Of a DNA stretch of 64,000 nt, positions 41,789-50,392 are shown one piece after another. Position 1 is the stretch's first letter. Every line of letters starts with the position of its first letter. The position numbers and the translations under genes are program-made. The notes under the pieces were generated by a model. That model searched no databases and was not told the DNA's origin. It saw nothing but the letters and a program-made list of their open reading frames with translations. Where the stretch lies: contig NZ_QXIR01000014.1 in NCBI RefSeq assembly GCF_003581585.1, positions 43,573-107,572 of the forward strand, given 5' to 3'. The DNA is from Bacillus salacetis (GTDB taxonomy: Bacteria > Bacillota > Bacilli > Bacillales > Bacillaceae_B).

Positions 41789-43511
41789 GCTCGAGGTTCT
41801 CCTCTCCAAATTGAGATATGAAGATCTTGCAGTACAGCGGGGAGCTCGAGATCAATTCCTCGTGACGCCCATCCGCGGTCACCTTTCCATCTTCAATTAG
41901 AAAAATTTTATCTGACTGGATGGCGGTGCTGATTTTCTGGGTCACTATCAGGATCGTACAGGAGTAGTTTCCGATTGCCTGAATCAATTTCGACTCCGTT
42001 TTTAAATCCAGCGCACTTGTGCTATCATCCAGGATCAGGATTTTCGGCTTCCTTACAAGCGCCCTCGCAATGGAAAGACGCTGCTTCTGCCCGCCTGACA
42101 GGTTGACGCCCTTTTGGCCCAGCACGGTGTCGTAACCCTTAGGCAGTCCTTCTATCAAATCGTGTATCTGGGCTGATTTGGCTGCTTCTATGACTTCATC
42201 CATTGAAGCATCCCCTTTACCCCATGCAATATTTTCCCTTATGCTTCCCGAGAACAAAAACGCCTCTTGAGGTACAAAACCGATGCTCTTCCTCAAATTT
42301 TCGAGTTTATATTGTTTAATATCTTTATCATCGACAAGTATTTCGCCACCGGTTGCTTCATACAATCGAGGGATCAGCTGGAAAAGGGAGGTCTTGCCGG
42401 ACCCTGTTGCACCGAGGATCGATACGATTTCCCGGGGCTTGACCTTCAGGCTGATTCTATCCAGCACATCGGTCTTTGTCCCGGGATAATGGAACGATAC
42501 GTCCCTGAATTCAATTTTTCCTTCCCTGACTTTAAGGGAAGGGTCGCTATGCTGTGAATCCACAAGATCGATGTCGGTTTCAAGCACTTCTGCAATCCTT
42601 CCTGCAGAAGCCCTTGCTCGTGAAAAACTCATGATGATAAACGCAAAAACTGAGAACGCCCCTGTAATTCTTGTAGCATAATTGATGATCGCCACTACAT
42701 CGCCAACTGCCGCATTGCCGTTCGTTACTTCCGCGTTCCCTACCCACAGGATCAACAGGATGCCGCCATTCATGACAATTAACAGTACAGGCATGATTGC
42801 TTCCATCAACCGGAGTGCACTGACTGTTTTCTTCATAAGTGTTTTATTTGCTTCTGTAAAACGCCCATTCTCATGATTTCCCCTGAGAAGGGCCTTGATG
42901 ATCCTCATGCCTTTCAAATTCTCCTGGATGACATCATTCACTGAATCCAGCATTTGCTGGACATATCTGAACATAGTCCATCCGCTGTTCAGAACCCATA
43001 ATAAGAATACAATAATGAACGGGATGACGAGCAGAAGGATGAGCCCAAGTTTAACATCCACGATCAGTGCCATAATCGTTCCGCCGATGACGAGCAGCGG
43101 TAATCTCATCATGATCCTGAGCGAAGTGAAAATTGTATTCTGGATCTGAGTGACGTCATTGGTCAGCCTGGTGATCAATGATGAGGAAGGAAATCTGCTG
43201 AAATTCGCAAATGAGAAGTTCTGGATCTTCTCATAGAGGCTCTTCCTGATGTCATATCCCGCTCCCTGGCTTGCATGTGCCGCAAAGAAGGAATTTGTAA
43301 CTCCTGCAGCAAATGCCGCAAGTGCCAGGGCAGACATGATGCCGCCCCAGTACCAGACAGCCTGCATATCCTCCTGCAGAATCCCTTCATCAATGACCTT
43401 CGCCATAAACAAAGGGAGCAGCAATTCCACTGCCAGTTCAATCAACATCAGCGTCCAGGCAATCCCCATTGCCCACCGGTACTTCTTCAAAAAAGAAAAC
43501 ATGTTTTTCAT
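41769..43511 (-). CDS. ABC exporter half-transporter, degenerate-site subunit (YfiB-like)
   Basis: 580 residues, same layout as its partner. Walker A GATGSGKTS and a normal signature LSGGQKQR, but Walker B reads ILILDDSTSALD (Asp in place of the catalytic Glu) and the switch position reads VTQKIS (Gln in place of His). These are the changes seen in the non-hydrolysing site of heterodimeric exporters such as BmrCD, and the partner carries the matching altered signature. GGGGGAG precedes the ATG. Confidence 0.9.
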   Translation of the reverse strand: MKNMFSFLKKYRWAMGIAWTLMLIELAVELLLPLFMAKVIDEGILQEDMQAVWYWGGIMSALALAAFAAGVTNSFFAAHASQGAGYDIRKSLYEKIQNFSFANFSRFPSSSLITRLTNDVTQIQNTIFTSLRIMMRLPLLVIGGTIMALIVDVKLGLILLLVIPFIIVFLLWVLNSGWTMFRYVQQMLDSVNDVIQENLKGMRIIKALLRGNHENGRFTEANKTLMKKTVSALRLMEAIMPVLLIVMNGGILLILWVGNAEVTNGNAAVGDVVAIINYATRITGAFSVFAFIIMSFSRARASAGRIAEVLETDIDLVDSQHSDPSLKVREGKIEFRDVSFHYPGTKTDVLDRISLKVKPREIVSILGATGSGKTSLFQLIPRLYEATGGEILVDDKDIKQYKLENLRKSIGFVPQEAFLFSGSIRENIAWGKGDASMDEVIEAAKSAQIHDLIEGLPKGYDTVLGQKGVNLSGGQKQRLSIARALVRKPKILILDDSTSALDLKTESKLIQAIGNYSCTILIVTQKISTAIQSDKIFLIEDGKVTADGRHEELISSSPLYCKIFISQFGEENLEHAKALQ

Positions 43512-43635
43512 TGAGGCTCCCCCATACTTCTTGGATGCTTATATATTTCGGAATCCGTATTTTATCCTATTAATTATAATGGCTTTTCCCTTATTTTAAA
43601 AATAGTTTGAATCTTAACTGAAAGAATTATGCCCC

Positions 43636-43728
43636 TTTAGCGCTTTAAAGCACTCGGGGACAGTCCCCATGTGCATTAACGCGTTAATGCAGCGGGGGAC
43701 TGTCCCCGGTTACGTTAAAGTACTAAAG
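43636..43728. repeat. REP-like palindromes, locus 3 (two cores)
   Basis: GGGGACAGTCCCC and GGGGACTGTCCCC separated by GTGCATTAACGCGTTAATGC. Flanked by AGCGCTTTAAAGCA and TACGTTAAAGTA. Confidence 0.8.
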
Positions 43729-43747
43729 GATTGTATCTCATTTCCAC

Positions 43748-43778
43748 ACAAAAAGAGACGGCCTCACAGCCGTCTCGC
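43748..43778 (-). terminator. Terminator of the ZIP-like gene
   Basis: On the minus strand GAGACGGC, 6-base loop, GCCGTCTC, TTTTTG. Confidence 0.88.
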
Positions 43779-43779
43779 A

Positions 43780-44505
43780 TCATCCCACACTTAAGAGGAG
43801 GATGACATATCCAATGCCGCCGATTGTAAATGCCCAGAAACTGCTTTGACGTTCTTGCGGGATTTCCTCTTTCAGGACGTTCAGGATGATACTCCCTGAC
43901 AGGAATGCAAACAGCAGCGCCAGCAATGCTTCCGGGATTTCTGACATGGCGCCGATTGCCCACCCTACTAAAATTGCCGAAGCGAGAATCCAGCGGCCTT
44001 CCCGGTCATACCTGTCCTTATGATGCTCTCTCAGACCGAAATCCACTACTATGAAATGAAGCGCCATGGCTGTTCCATACAACAGCAGATTCAGCAAACC
44101 GGATTCTTCCCTGTGAACCAGGAGATATCCAATCAAACCATTGTAAACGAAGAATGAACTGATATGAACCCAGAATGCCGATCTGCCCGGCTTGTTTTCC
44201 GTATCGCTGTTTTTCTTTTTGGAATCCTGCACAGCTTTTTCCAATCCATAGAAAATAATGAGGCCAAGCATAGCAATTAAATAGGCATGAAGTTCAAGAA
44301 ACGAAAGAATCTCTGCCGACTCGGCAATCGATTCCTGATGTTCCTTCAGCTCGGGAAGGATATGAATGAATACATACGCGACGGATACCCCGCCTGCAAT
44401 GGATAGAAATTTGCTTCTTGGAATCGACTCAAGAAATACCATCCTTCTTGCAGAAAGGTGTACCACTGCAAGGACCAATGCCAGGATTAATGGCATCCAA
44501 TTCAT
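43780..44505 (-). CDS. ZIP-like multi-pass membrane protein
   Basis: 241 residues, about eight helices. Segments reminiscent of ZIP metal transporters: VFIHILPELKEH (about 43-54), LHFIVVDFGLREHHKDRYD with clustered His/Asp, and MSEIPEALLALLFAFLSGSI near the end. Metal transport is a reasonable guess only. AGGAGG lies 7 bases before this ATG. The open frame extends 177 codons further, right across a mobile element, but that part is not coding. Confidence 0.72.
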   Translation of the reverse strand: MNWMPLILALVLAVVHLSARRMVFLESIPRSKFLSIAGGVSVAYVFIHILPELKEHQESIAESAEILSFLELHAYLIAMLGLIIFYGLEKAVQDSKKKNSDTENKPGRSAFWVHISSFFVYNGLIGYLLVHREESGLLNLLLYGTAMALHFIVVDFGLREHHKDRYDREGRWILASAILVGWAIGAMSEIPEALLALLFAFLSGSIILNVLKEEIPQERQSSFWAFTIGGIGYVILLLSVG

Positions 44506-44603
44506 ATGTATGCCTCCTTTTTTTGATTTCTGTTTTCCCTTTATTTGGCGGGGGTAATCTTCGGCGGGAGCCAAAAGTACTTCAACTAGCTGATTTCTTA
44601 AAA

Positions 44604-44783
44604 GGCTCTTTCCGTAAACTTTGTTGCTATTCAGTATAATTTTCAAATAACATTCTGGTAAATCGCCGTAAAAACCCCGGTGAGCAGGAAAGAAAAGAGC
44701 TGCTCGTTCTTCTCGAGAGTAAACCCTTTGAATACAGAGAAAAATCTGGTACTTCGAAACCAACAATATATGTGAAAACAGCT
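44604..44783 (+). mobile_element. MITE copy E
   Basis: 180 bp; duplications TCTTAAAA (44596-44603) and TCTTATAA (44784-44791), 7/8. Right tip is CAGCT instead of CAGCC. It sits about 100 bases upstream of the ZIP-like gene. Confidence 0.9.
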
Positions 44784-44791
44784 TCTTATAA

Positions 44792-45520
44792 AGACCATTC
44801 TCTTTTTCGATAAACCCTTCATATGTAAAAAATAAACTCTGCCATGGCATCACTAAGAAAGTTAAGGCACCAGAATTACAATTTATGCACGGAACGAAGG
44901 TTGTTTTGCCTCCACCTTGAAAGTTATGCACCGGCATTGAAACAGGCTGGTTATGGGTATAAGGATTAAAAACAGCTTGATTCACGATACCGCCAAAACA
45001 GCTTTTCCACCACAATCCCACATCCATTTTCCACATTTATCCCGTTTACTTTATCGCCTTTTAGACTAATTACATACTATAGACGAGTTTAATAGGGCAA
45101 CATAGACAGTATCAATTGATAAAGGACTGACGTTTTGGAAAAAACCTTAATTTGATTTACTAAGTGACGCGCAGAAGTCGCAAATTGACCGGCAGATCAG
45201 CGGCATGGCATTCACGAAAATTTCCGCTTCGCCCAGTGCGGAGGAGTGGGTTTGTTTTCCTTCCGGATTATACTTATCCGCGGACTGGCGGGGCAGCCGG
45301 AAAAGTGATTGTTCATTACAATTTGCTTGGAAACAAAGATGTGTTCATTAACACCACGGTCATTCTTGATGACCCTGTCCTTTACGAACCCGGCCAGCAC
45401 CCTCTTGTTTATGCGGTGTGCGATGAATTGGTCAACCGGCTCGTAGGCTTTGCTGATACTCTTCTTGCAGGACATGCAGGACAAAACAGTTATGACGCAA
45501 AATACCAGTAAACACTATGA
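44792..45520. other. Long spacer without a confirmed gene
   Basis: From 44792 to 45160 nothing coding is seen; a box like AAAGTTATGCACC recurs two or three times near 44860-44940. From 45164 to 45515 both strands are open: minus 45212-45484 (SCKKSISKAYEPVDQFIAHR...) and plus 45164-45511. Neither has a ribosome site, and I recognise neither protein. It may be a decayed gene. An amino-acid-like plus-strand reading SDAQKSQIDRQISGMAFTKI near 45163-45222 is in yet another frame. Confidence 0.4.
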
Positions 45521-45524
45521 CAAG

Positions 45525-45621
45525 GTGACGCATTAAAGCAATGAGGGACTGTCCCCCATCGCGGTGATGCGTTAAAGTAACAGGGGACTGTCCCCCGCTG
45601 CGGTGATGCGTTAAAGCAATA
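45525..45621. repeat. REP-like palindromes, locus 4 (two cores)
   Basis: GGGACTGTCCCCC and GGGGACTGTCCCCC, each followed by GCGGTGATGCGTTAAAG. The block ends immediately before the ribosome site of the erythromycin-esterase-family gene. Confidence 0.82.
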
Positions 45622-45635
45622 AGGAGGTTATATGA

Positions 45636-46898
45636 ATGAATGAGTCTGTTATTCAATCGATAAAGCACTATTCAAGCGAATATAAGTCAGAACATGACCT
45701 TGACAGAATCATCAATGCAATCGGCGATTCCCGGATTGTCCTTCTTGGCGAGGCATCCCATGGAACTTCCGAATATTATAAAATCAGGACAGAGCTTTCG
45801 AAGAGGCTGATTGAGGAAAAGGGGTTCAATATCATTGCCGTGGAAGGAGACTGGCCGGCATCACAAAGTGTCAATAAATATATCAAGGGGTATGATGACA
45901 CTAAAAATCCACGAGAGGTCCTGCAATCCTTCAAACGCTGGCCGACATGGATGTGGGCCAATGAAGAAGTGGCGGATCTCATTTCCTGGCTGAAGGAATA
46001 CAATACGAACATTGACCGCAAGCAACAAACCGGCTTTTATGGGATCGATGTGTACAGCCTTTGGGAATCGATGGAGGAAGTCATCAGCTATCTTGAGAAG
46101 ACCAACTCCCCCGACCTTGAAAAAGCGAGAAAAGCCTTCTCCTGCTTCGAACCATTTAACAGGGAAGCACAGGAGTATGCTGTATCCGCCGGATTCCTTG
46201 GGTCGGACTGCACGGAGGAAGTCATACAGCTGCTTTCAAGCATCAGGAAAAACAAAGAACATTACACGAGTGATCATGAGCAGGAGCTGAATCTTGAGGT
46301 GAATGCGATGGTGGCAGCCAACGCGGAACACTACTACCGGGCCATGGTAACCAATGATGAACAATCCTGGAATGTCCGGGATGAGCATATGGTCGAATCC
46401 TTGAATGCTGTCATGAAATCATATGGCGACGATGCAAAAGTGATTGTTTGGGAGCATAACACGCATGTCGGCGATGCACGTGCAACAGATATGATGGAAG
46501 CAGGCATGACCAATGTAGGACAGATTGTCAGGGAGCAGAACCCGAAGGAAGATGTGTTCATAGTCGGGTTCGGAACTCACAGCGGTACGGTGATAGCCTC
46601 AGAAGAATGGGGCATGGACTTCGAAAGAATGGCAGTGCCCCCTGCACGCAGAGGCAGCTGGGAAGATGCGATGCATCAAGCTGGAAATTTCGATCAAATT
46701 CTTGTTTTCAACGATGAAAATCGAAAGCAGTTCCATACTCCCCTTGGACACAGGGCCATCGGTGTCGTGTACCGGCCTCAATATGAACAGTATGGCAATT
46801 ATGTCCCTTCCCTGATGTCCGAAAGATATGATGCGTTCATTTATGTGGATAAAACCAACGCACTGAAGCCGCTTCAACTGAGTGACATCATTCTCTGA
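45636..46898 (+). CDS. Erythromycin esterase-family protein
   Basis: 420 residues, full length for the family. Conserved motifs are GEASHGTSEYY (about 37-47), VEGDWP (about 68-73), WMWANEEVADL and VWEHNTHVGD (about 268-277), which hold the acidic and histidine residues of the proposed active site. The family includes EreA/EreB macrolide esterases, but most chromosomal members in Bacillus have unknown function and activity on macrolides should not be assumed. AGGAGG with 8-base spacing marks the start. Monocistronic. Confidence 0.85.
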   Translation: MNESVIQSIKHYSSEYKSEHDLDRIINAIGDSRIVLLGEASHGTSEYYKIRTELSKRLIEEKGFNIIAVEGDWPASQSVNKYIKGYDDTKNPREVLQSFKRWPTWMWANEEVADLISWLKEYNTNIDRKQQTGFYGIDVYSLWESMEEVISYLEKTNSPDLEKARKAFSCFEPFNREAQEYAVSAGFLGSDCTEEVIQLLSSIRKNKEHYTSDHEQELNLEVNAMVAANAEHYYRAMVTNDEQSWNVRDEHMVESLNAVMKSYGDDAKVIVWEHNTHVGDARATDMMEAGMTNVGQIVREQNPKEDVFIVGFGTHSGTVIASEEWGMDFERMAVPPARRGSWEDAMHQAGNFDQILVFNDENRKQFHTPLGHRAIGVVYRPQYEQYGNYVPSLMSERYDAFIYVDKTNALKPLQLSDIIL

Positions 46899-46908
46899 CA
46901 TAAAGGTG

Positions 46909-46942
46909 AAGAAGGCTGATCTATGCTGATCAGCCTTCTTTG
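46909..46942. terminator. Terminator shared by convergent genes
   Basis: GAAGAAGGCTGATC, 6-base loop, GATCAGCCTTCTTTGC. The stem overlaps the stop codon of the minus-strand histidine kinase gene. Confidence 0.75.
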
Positions 46943-48348
46943 CTTTCCAAGGGAAGCCGGATAACAAACTTTGTCCCCTTTCCTTTTTCACTGGAAACCT
47001 TGATAGTACCCTTGTGCATCAGCACCAATTGTTTCACGATGGACAGCCCGAGCCCGAATTCCCCATAAGGATTATTGGTCCGTGACAGGTCTGCCTTATA
47101 GAATCGGCGCCAGATTGATTCTATTTCATCGGGATCCATTCCCATCCCGGTATCCTCAATTTCAATGATCGTTTCTTTTTCAGAGGATGCACCTCTAAGC
47201 CAGATTGAACCGCCTTCTGTGAATTGGATGCTGTTTTTCGTAATATTGATGAGAATCTGAATCAGGCGGTCATAATCTGCCTGGACCTTGATGGCAGGGT
47301 CAGCTTTGATTTGGATCTCGTTTTGTTTATCTTCCGCCTGAAAGTCCAGCTGCTCCTTGATTACTTCCAAAACATCCAGGAGCGGGACTGTCACTTTCGT
47401 GATAGCAATCTGATTGGACCTGATTTTTTCATAATCCAGATTTTCATTGACGAGCCTGATCAGCCTGCGGGTTTCCTGGCTGACCAGACCGAAGCTTTTT
47501 TCCTTTTGTTCTTCGGGTATCATGTCATTCCGGATTCCTTCCATGACGCCGCGAATGGTTGTAAGAGGTGTCCGCAGTTCGTGAGAGACATCGGCCATGA
47601 ACTGCCTTCTCCGGTTTTCCAGGCTATCGATTTCTTCTTTGGAAGCCTTCAATTTGGTGACCATTTCATTGAAATCCTCCGCCAGGTCGCCGATTTCATC
47701 GAAATTGGAGCTCGGCACGCGGACGTCGTAATTACCTGATGATACAAGAGAGGCGGCGTTCCTGATGCGCTGTATTCTTTTCACATGCAGCTTTGATAAA
47801 AACAGACTGACCAAAAGAGAAATCGCCAGTGAAATGAGGACAATGTACAGCAGGTATTTGTTGATTTCACTAAGCATTTCCCTGGTTCCGCTGATCGGAG
47901 AGATAAGGATCAACCCGCCGGCAAGCTGATCATTGATGATTCGCGGCATAATGACCAGAGAGACTGCCTGGTCGAAGCGCCCAAAATCCTTTTTGAGAGG
48001 AACCGCTTCACCCTGCTCAATTTTCTTCCACTCTTCCTCAGTCAATTCAATGCGGGGATAAACACCTCCACGCGAGAAGGAGACAACCCCATTTTCATTG
48101 AAAGTGATCAAATCAATATCCCTGGCATGAAGCAGGTTGCTGTATTGTTCAAGATAAAGTGGCCTCCGCGGACTCGGCCTTTCCAGATCTGATAAAATCT
48201 TTTCCCCGTAGGAACTCAATTCCTCGACTTTATTTTCATACACCAGGTTTTCAACATATTGGGAAAACAAGAGGCCAAGGATAAGGAACGCAATGATCAG
48301 CACACTCGTATGGCTAAGCAGAAGCTGATATAGATACCTAATTTTCAT
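46930..48348 (-). CDS. HAMP-containing sensor histidine kinase
   Basis: About 472 residues: first helix IIAFLILGLLFSQYVENLVY, an external sensor of about 130 residues, second helix YIVLISLAISLLVSLFLS (about 163-180), HAMP domain, H box DVSHELRTPLTTIRG, N box NITKNSIQFTEGG and G boxes DTGMGM, FGLGLS. The start is uncertain: the ATG at 48348 is abutted by CCGGAG, and another ATG lies at 48366. Either way it overlaps the end of the response-regulator gene, its cognate partner. Overall it resembles the YclK-type group of B. subtilis, a weak impression. Confidence 0.88.
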   Translation of the reverse strand: MKIRYLYQLLLSHTSVLIIAFLILGLLFSQYVENLVYENKVEELSSYGEKILSDLERPSPRRPLYLEQYSNLLHARDIDLITFNENGVVSFSRGGVYPRIELTEEEWKKIEQGEAVPLKKDFGRFDQAVSLVIMPRIINDQLAGGLILISPISGTREMLSEINKYLLYIVLISLAISLLVSLFLSKLHVKRIQRIRNAASLVSSGNYDVRVPSSNFDEIGDLAEDFNEMVTKLKASKEEIDSLENRRRQFMADVSHELRTPLTTIRGVMEGIRNDMIPEEQKEKSFGLVSQETRRLIRLVNENLDYEKIRSNQIAITKVTVPLLDVLEVIKEQLDFQAEDKQNEIQIKADPAIKVQADYDRLIQILINITKNSIQFTEGGSIWLRGASSEKETIIEIEDTGMGMDPDEIESIWRRFYKADLSRTNNPYGEFGLGLSIVKQLVLMHKGTIKVSSEKGKGTKFVIRLPLESKEG

Positions 48349-49045
48349 CTCCGGCCGCCGCTTCATCAAATTTATACCCTACTCCCCATACCGTGTGCAA
48401 ATAGGGTTTTTCCTGGCTGCCGATTTTGTTGCGAAGCCTTTTGATATGGACGTCGACTGTCCTTTCATCGCCGTAAAAATCATAACCCCATACGCGCTCC
48501 AGAAGCTGCTCTCTTGAAAACACCTGTCTTGGATGCTGTGAAAGATAATAGAGCAAATCAAATTCCTTTGGCGTCAAGTTGGTAAGGGGCACTCCTTTAA
48601 GAAGCACCTCCCGCGTTTCTTTGCTGATTTGAAAGTCAGCTGTCGATACGTCGGCACTACCGGAAGCAGCCGCTTTTTCACCTTGATACCTGCGGGTCAC
48701 CGCGCGGATCCTCGCCATCAATGCAAGAGGTGAAAATGGTTTTGTCACATAGTCATCAGCACCGAGTTCAAGACCCAGAACCTGATCGGATTCACTGTCT
48801 TTCGCGGTCAGCATAATGATGGGGATCTGCGTCCCTTCTTCCCTGATTTTCCGGCAGATCGTCACGCCGTCCATGCCGGGCAGCATCCAGTCCAGTATCA
48901 CAAGGTCCCAATGTCCTTCTTGATAGCGCTGGTAGCCTTCAGCCCCGTCATGAACAAATTCCCCCTGGATTCCTTCTTTTATAAAAAACATTTCCAGCAT
49001 AGATGTGACACTTTCATTGTCTTCCACAACCAGCACTTTCATCAT
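48338..49045 (-). CDS. OmpR-family response regulator
   Basis: About 235 residues. Receiver domain with the acidic pocket VVEDNE, phospho-acceptor Asp in LVILDWMLPGMDG (about residue 52) and the switch Lys in DYVTKPFSP. The C-terminal winged helix shows LTPKEFDLLYYLSQHPRQ and GDERTVDVHIKRLRNKIG. Adjacent ATG codons at 49045 and 49042 follow AAGGGA. First gene of a two-gene unit with the kinase. Upstream lies a terminator from the neighbouring gene, so it has its own promoter in about 100 bases. Confidence 0.92.
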   Translation of the reverse strand: MMKVLVVEDNESVTSMLEMFFIKEGIQGEFVHDGAEGYQRYQEGHWDLVILDWMLPGMDGVTICRKIREEGTQIPIIMLTAKDSESDQVLGLELGADDYVTKPFSPLALMARIRAVTRRYQGEKAAASGSADVSTADFQISKETREVLLKGVPLTNLTPKEFDLLYYLSQHPRQVFSREQLLERVWGYDFYGDERTVDVHIKRLRNKIGSQEKPYLHTVWGVGYKFDEAAAGDEN

Positions 49046-49148
49046 TATCGTCCCTTTCCCGGATACCACATTTATTTCTATTTAAATTATAGTATTTTTT
49101 TCCGATTCCTTCTAATAGTTTTCCCTCAGGAAGTGACCTGAAACAATG

Positions 49149-49179
49149 TGAAAAACCCCCGCTTTTAACGGGGATTTTC
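49149..49179 (-). terminator. Terminator, probably of the 28-residue-repeat protein gene
   Basis: On the minus strand AATCCCCG, 7-base loop, CGGGGGTT, TTTTC. It is separated from the gene it should serve (ending at 49384) by mobile element copy F. Confidence 0.7.
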
Positions 49180-49203
49180 CTGTTTGGCATTTTGTTTTTT
49201 ATA

Positions 49204-49380
49204 GGCTCTTATCCTAAACTTTTTGACTATTCAATATAACTGGTGAATCGTCGTCAAAACAGCGGTGAGCAGGAAAGAAGGGGCCATCCCTTTCTTTTCC
49301 GGGAGTAAAACCTTTGAATACAGGGGAAAAATCCGTCACTTGTGATTTTTCCGAAAGCAGCTATATATGCGAATACAGCC
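49204..49380 (+). mobile_element. MITE copy F
   Basis: 177 bp with perfect duplication TTTTTATA (49196-49203 and 49381-49388). The right duplication contains the stop codon of the repeat-protein gene. Internal arms GGAAAAATCC and GATTTTTCC can pair. Confidence 0.93.
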
Positions 49381-49383
49381 TTT

Positions 49384-50250
49384 TTATAAAGTATCTTCGG
49401 TATCTGCAGCTGATCCGTCTATATTTTGTCCGGCATCCCTGTCAAAGCCTTTTCCATGTCCAGGGCCGTGATGTCTCTGTCCTCCTCCATGGAAGAAGAA
49501 ATCTTTTTCTTTATTGAATGGGAAGATATTCATTTCCTTTGCTTCATCGGCATGATCTGTCATGATTTCTTTCATAAGTTCTTTTGTTGATTTCCCTTCT
49601 GTCTCAATGCCCAATTCTTTTGCAGCTTTCAGGATAGATGCATCAAACACTTCCTGCATCAGCTGGTGAGAATCTCTCCCCTCGGTTTCAACTCCCAGTT
49701 CCTTCGCCTGTTTTTGCAATGCGGCGTTTCTTACCTCATCCGCCAATGCTTTCAATTCCTTGCCTTCTGTCTCAATACCGAGCTCCTTTGCTTCCTTTTT
49801 CACCAATGCCTCCCTTACTTCTTGAACCAATTCAGCCAGTTCTTTTCCTTCAGTGGAAATTCCAAGCTCTTTTGCTTTTGATTCAATCTGAACCTTACGG
49901 ATTTCCTGCATGAGGGCATGGTGATCTTTTCCTTCTGTCTCAATTCCAAGCTCTTTTGCTTTTTTCTCAAGTTGGGCTTCCATAACCTCTTTGGCCAGTT
50001 CTCTTGAGTTTTTTTCAGTGGTGTCTATCCCAAGTTCTTCTGCCTTTTCTTTCAACTGCTCTTCATCAAAGCCGAATTTCCCTCGGCCACCGCCATGTTT
50101 GCCCCCGAACGCTGTGTCTTTTTCGATGCTGGCATTTGATTCAGTTGATTGTGCTGCATCATCCTCCGCAGCGAATGCTGGTATAGCCCCCAGAATCCCG
50201 ACTGCCAGTGCACCAGTCAAAACGTAGGTAAGTCTTTTTTTCTTCATCAT
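49384..50250 (-). CDS. Secreted protein with six tandem 28-residue helical repeats
   Basis: 288 residues. Signal peptide MMKKKRLTYVLTGALAVGIL with cleavage after AFA; then a low-complexity Gly/Lys linker. Six repeats of about 28 residues follow (roughly residues 63-232), each of the pattern KAKELGIETEGKE, then ALMQEVR-like. Helix-turn-helix units with AKELGI recall SAP/Rho-N-type mini domains, a resemblance only. The C-terminus is Gly/His-rich (HHGPGHGKG), possibly metal-binding. No Cys. AGGAGG with 7-base spacing sets the start. Upstream on the same strand lie foldase and HtrA genes. I do not recognise an established family. Confidence 0.75.
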   Translation of the reverse strand: MMKKKRLTYVLTGALAVGILGAIPAFAAEDDAAQSTESNASIEKDTAFGGKHGGGRGKFGFDEEQLKEKAEELGIDTTEKNSRELAKEVMEAQLEKKAKELGIETEGKDHHALMQEIRKVQIESKAKELGISTEGKELAELVQEVREALVKKEAKELGIETEGKELKALADEVRNAALQKQAKELGVETEGRDSHQLMQEVFDASILKAAKELGIETEGKSTKELMKEIMTDHADEAKEMNIFPFNKEKDFFFHGGGQRHHGPGHGKGFDRDAGQNIDGSAADTEDTL

Positions 50251-50392
50251 TTTATTTCCTCCTTTATTATGCTGAGGCATGGAATCCATTTATGTAACCG
50301 ACATTGAAGGTGATGATTCGCTGCCCTGCAATGTCAGTATCTCCAGAAGTTATTGCTAAACTGTGAACAATCCATTTCAGGAAGATGAATAT

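Noticed and set aside
44506..45036. N-terminal extension of the ZIP-like gene
   Set aside because: It runs through MITE copy E, while AGGAGG correctly marks the ATG at 44505.
45636..46898. Macrolide resistance gene
   Set aside because: The family match is real, but chromosomal members mostly lack shown activity on macrolides; only the family name is reported.
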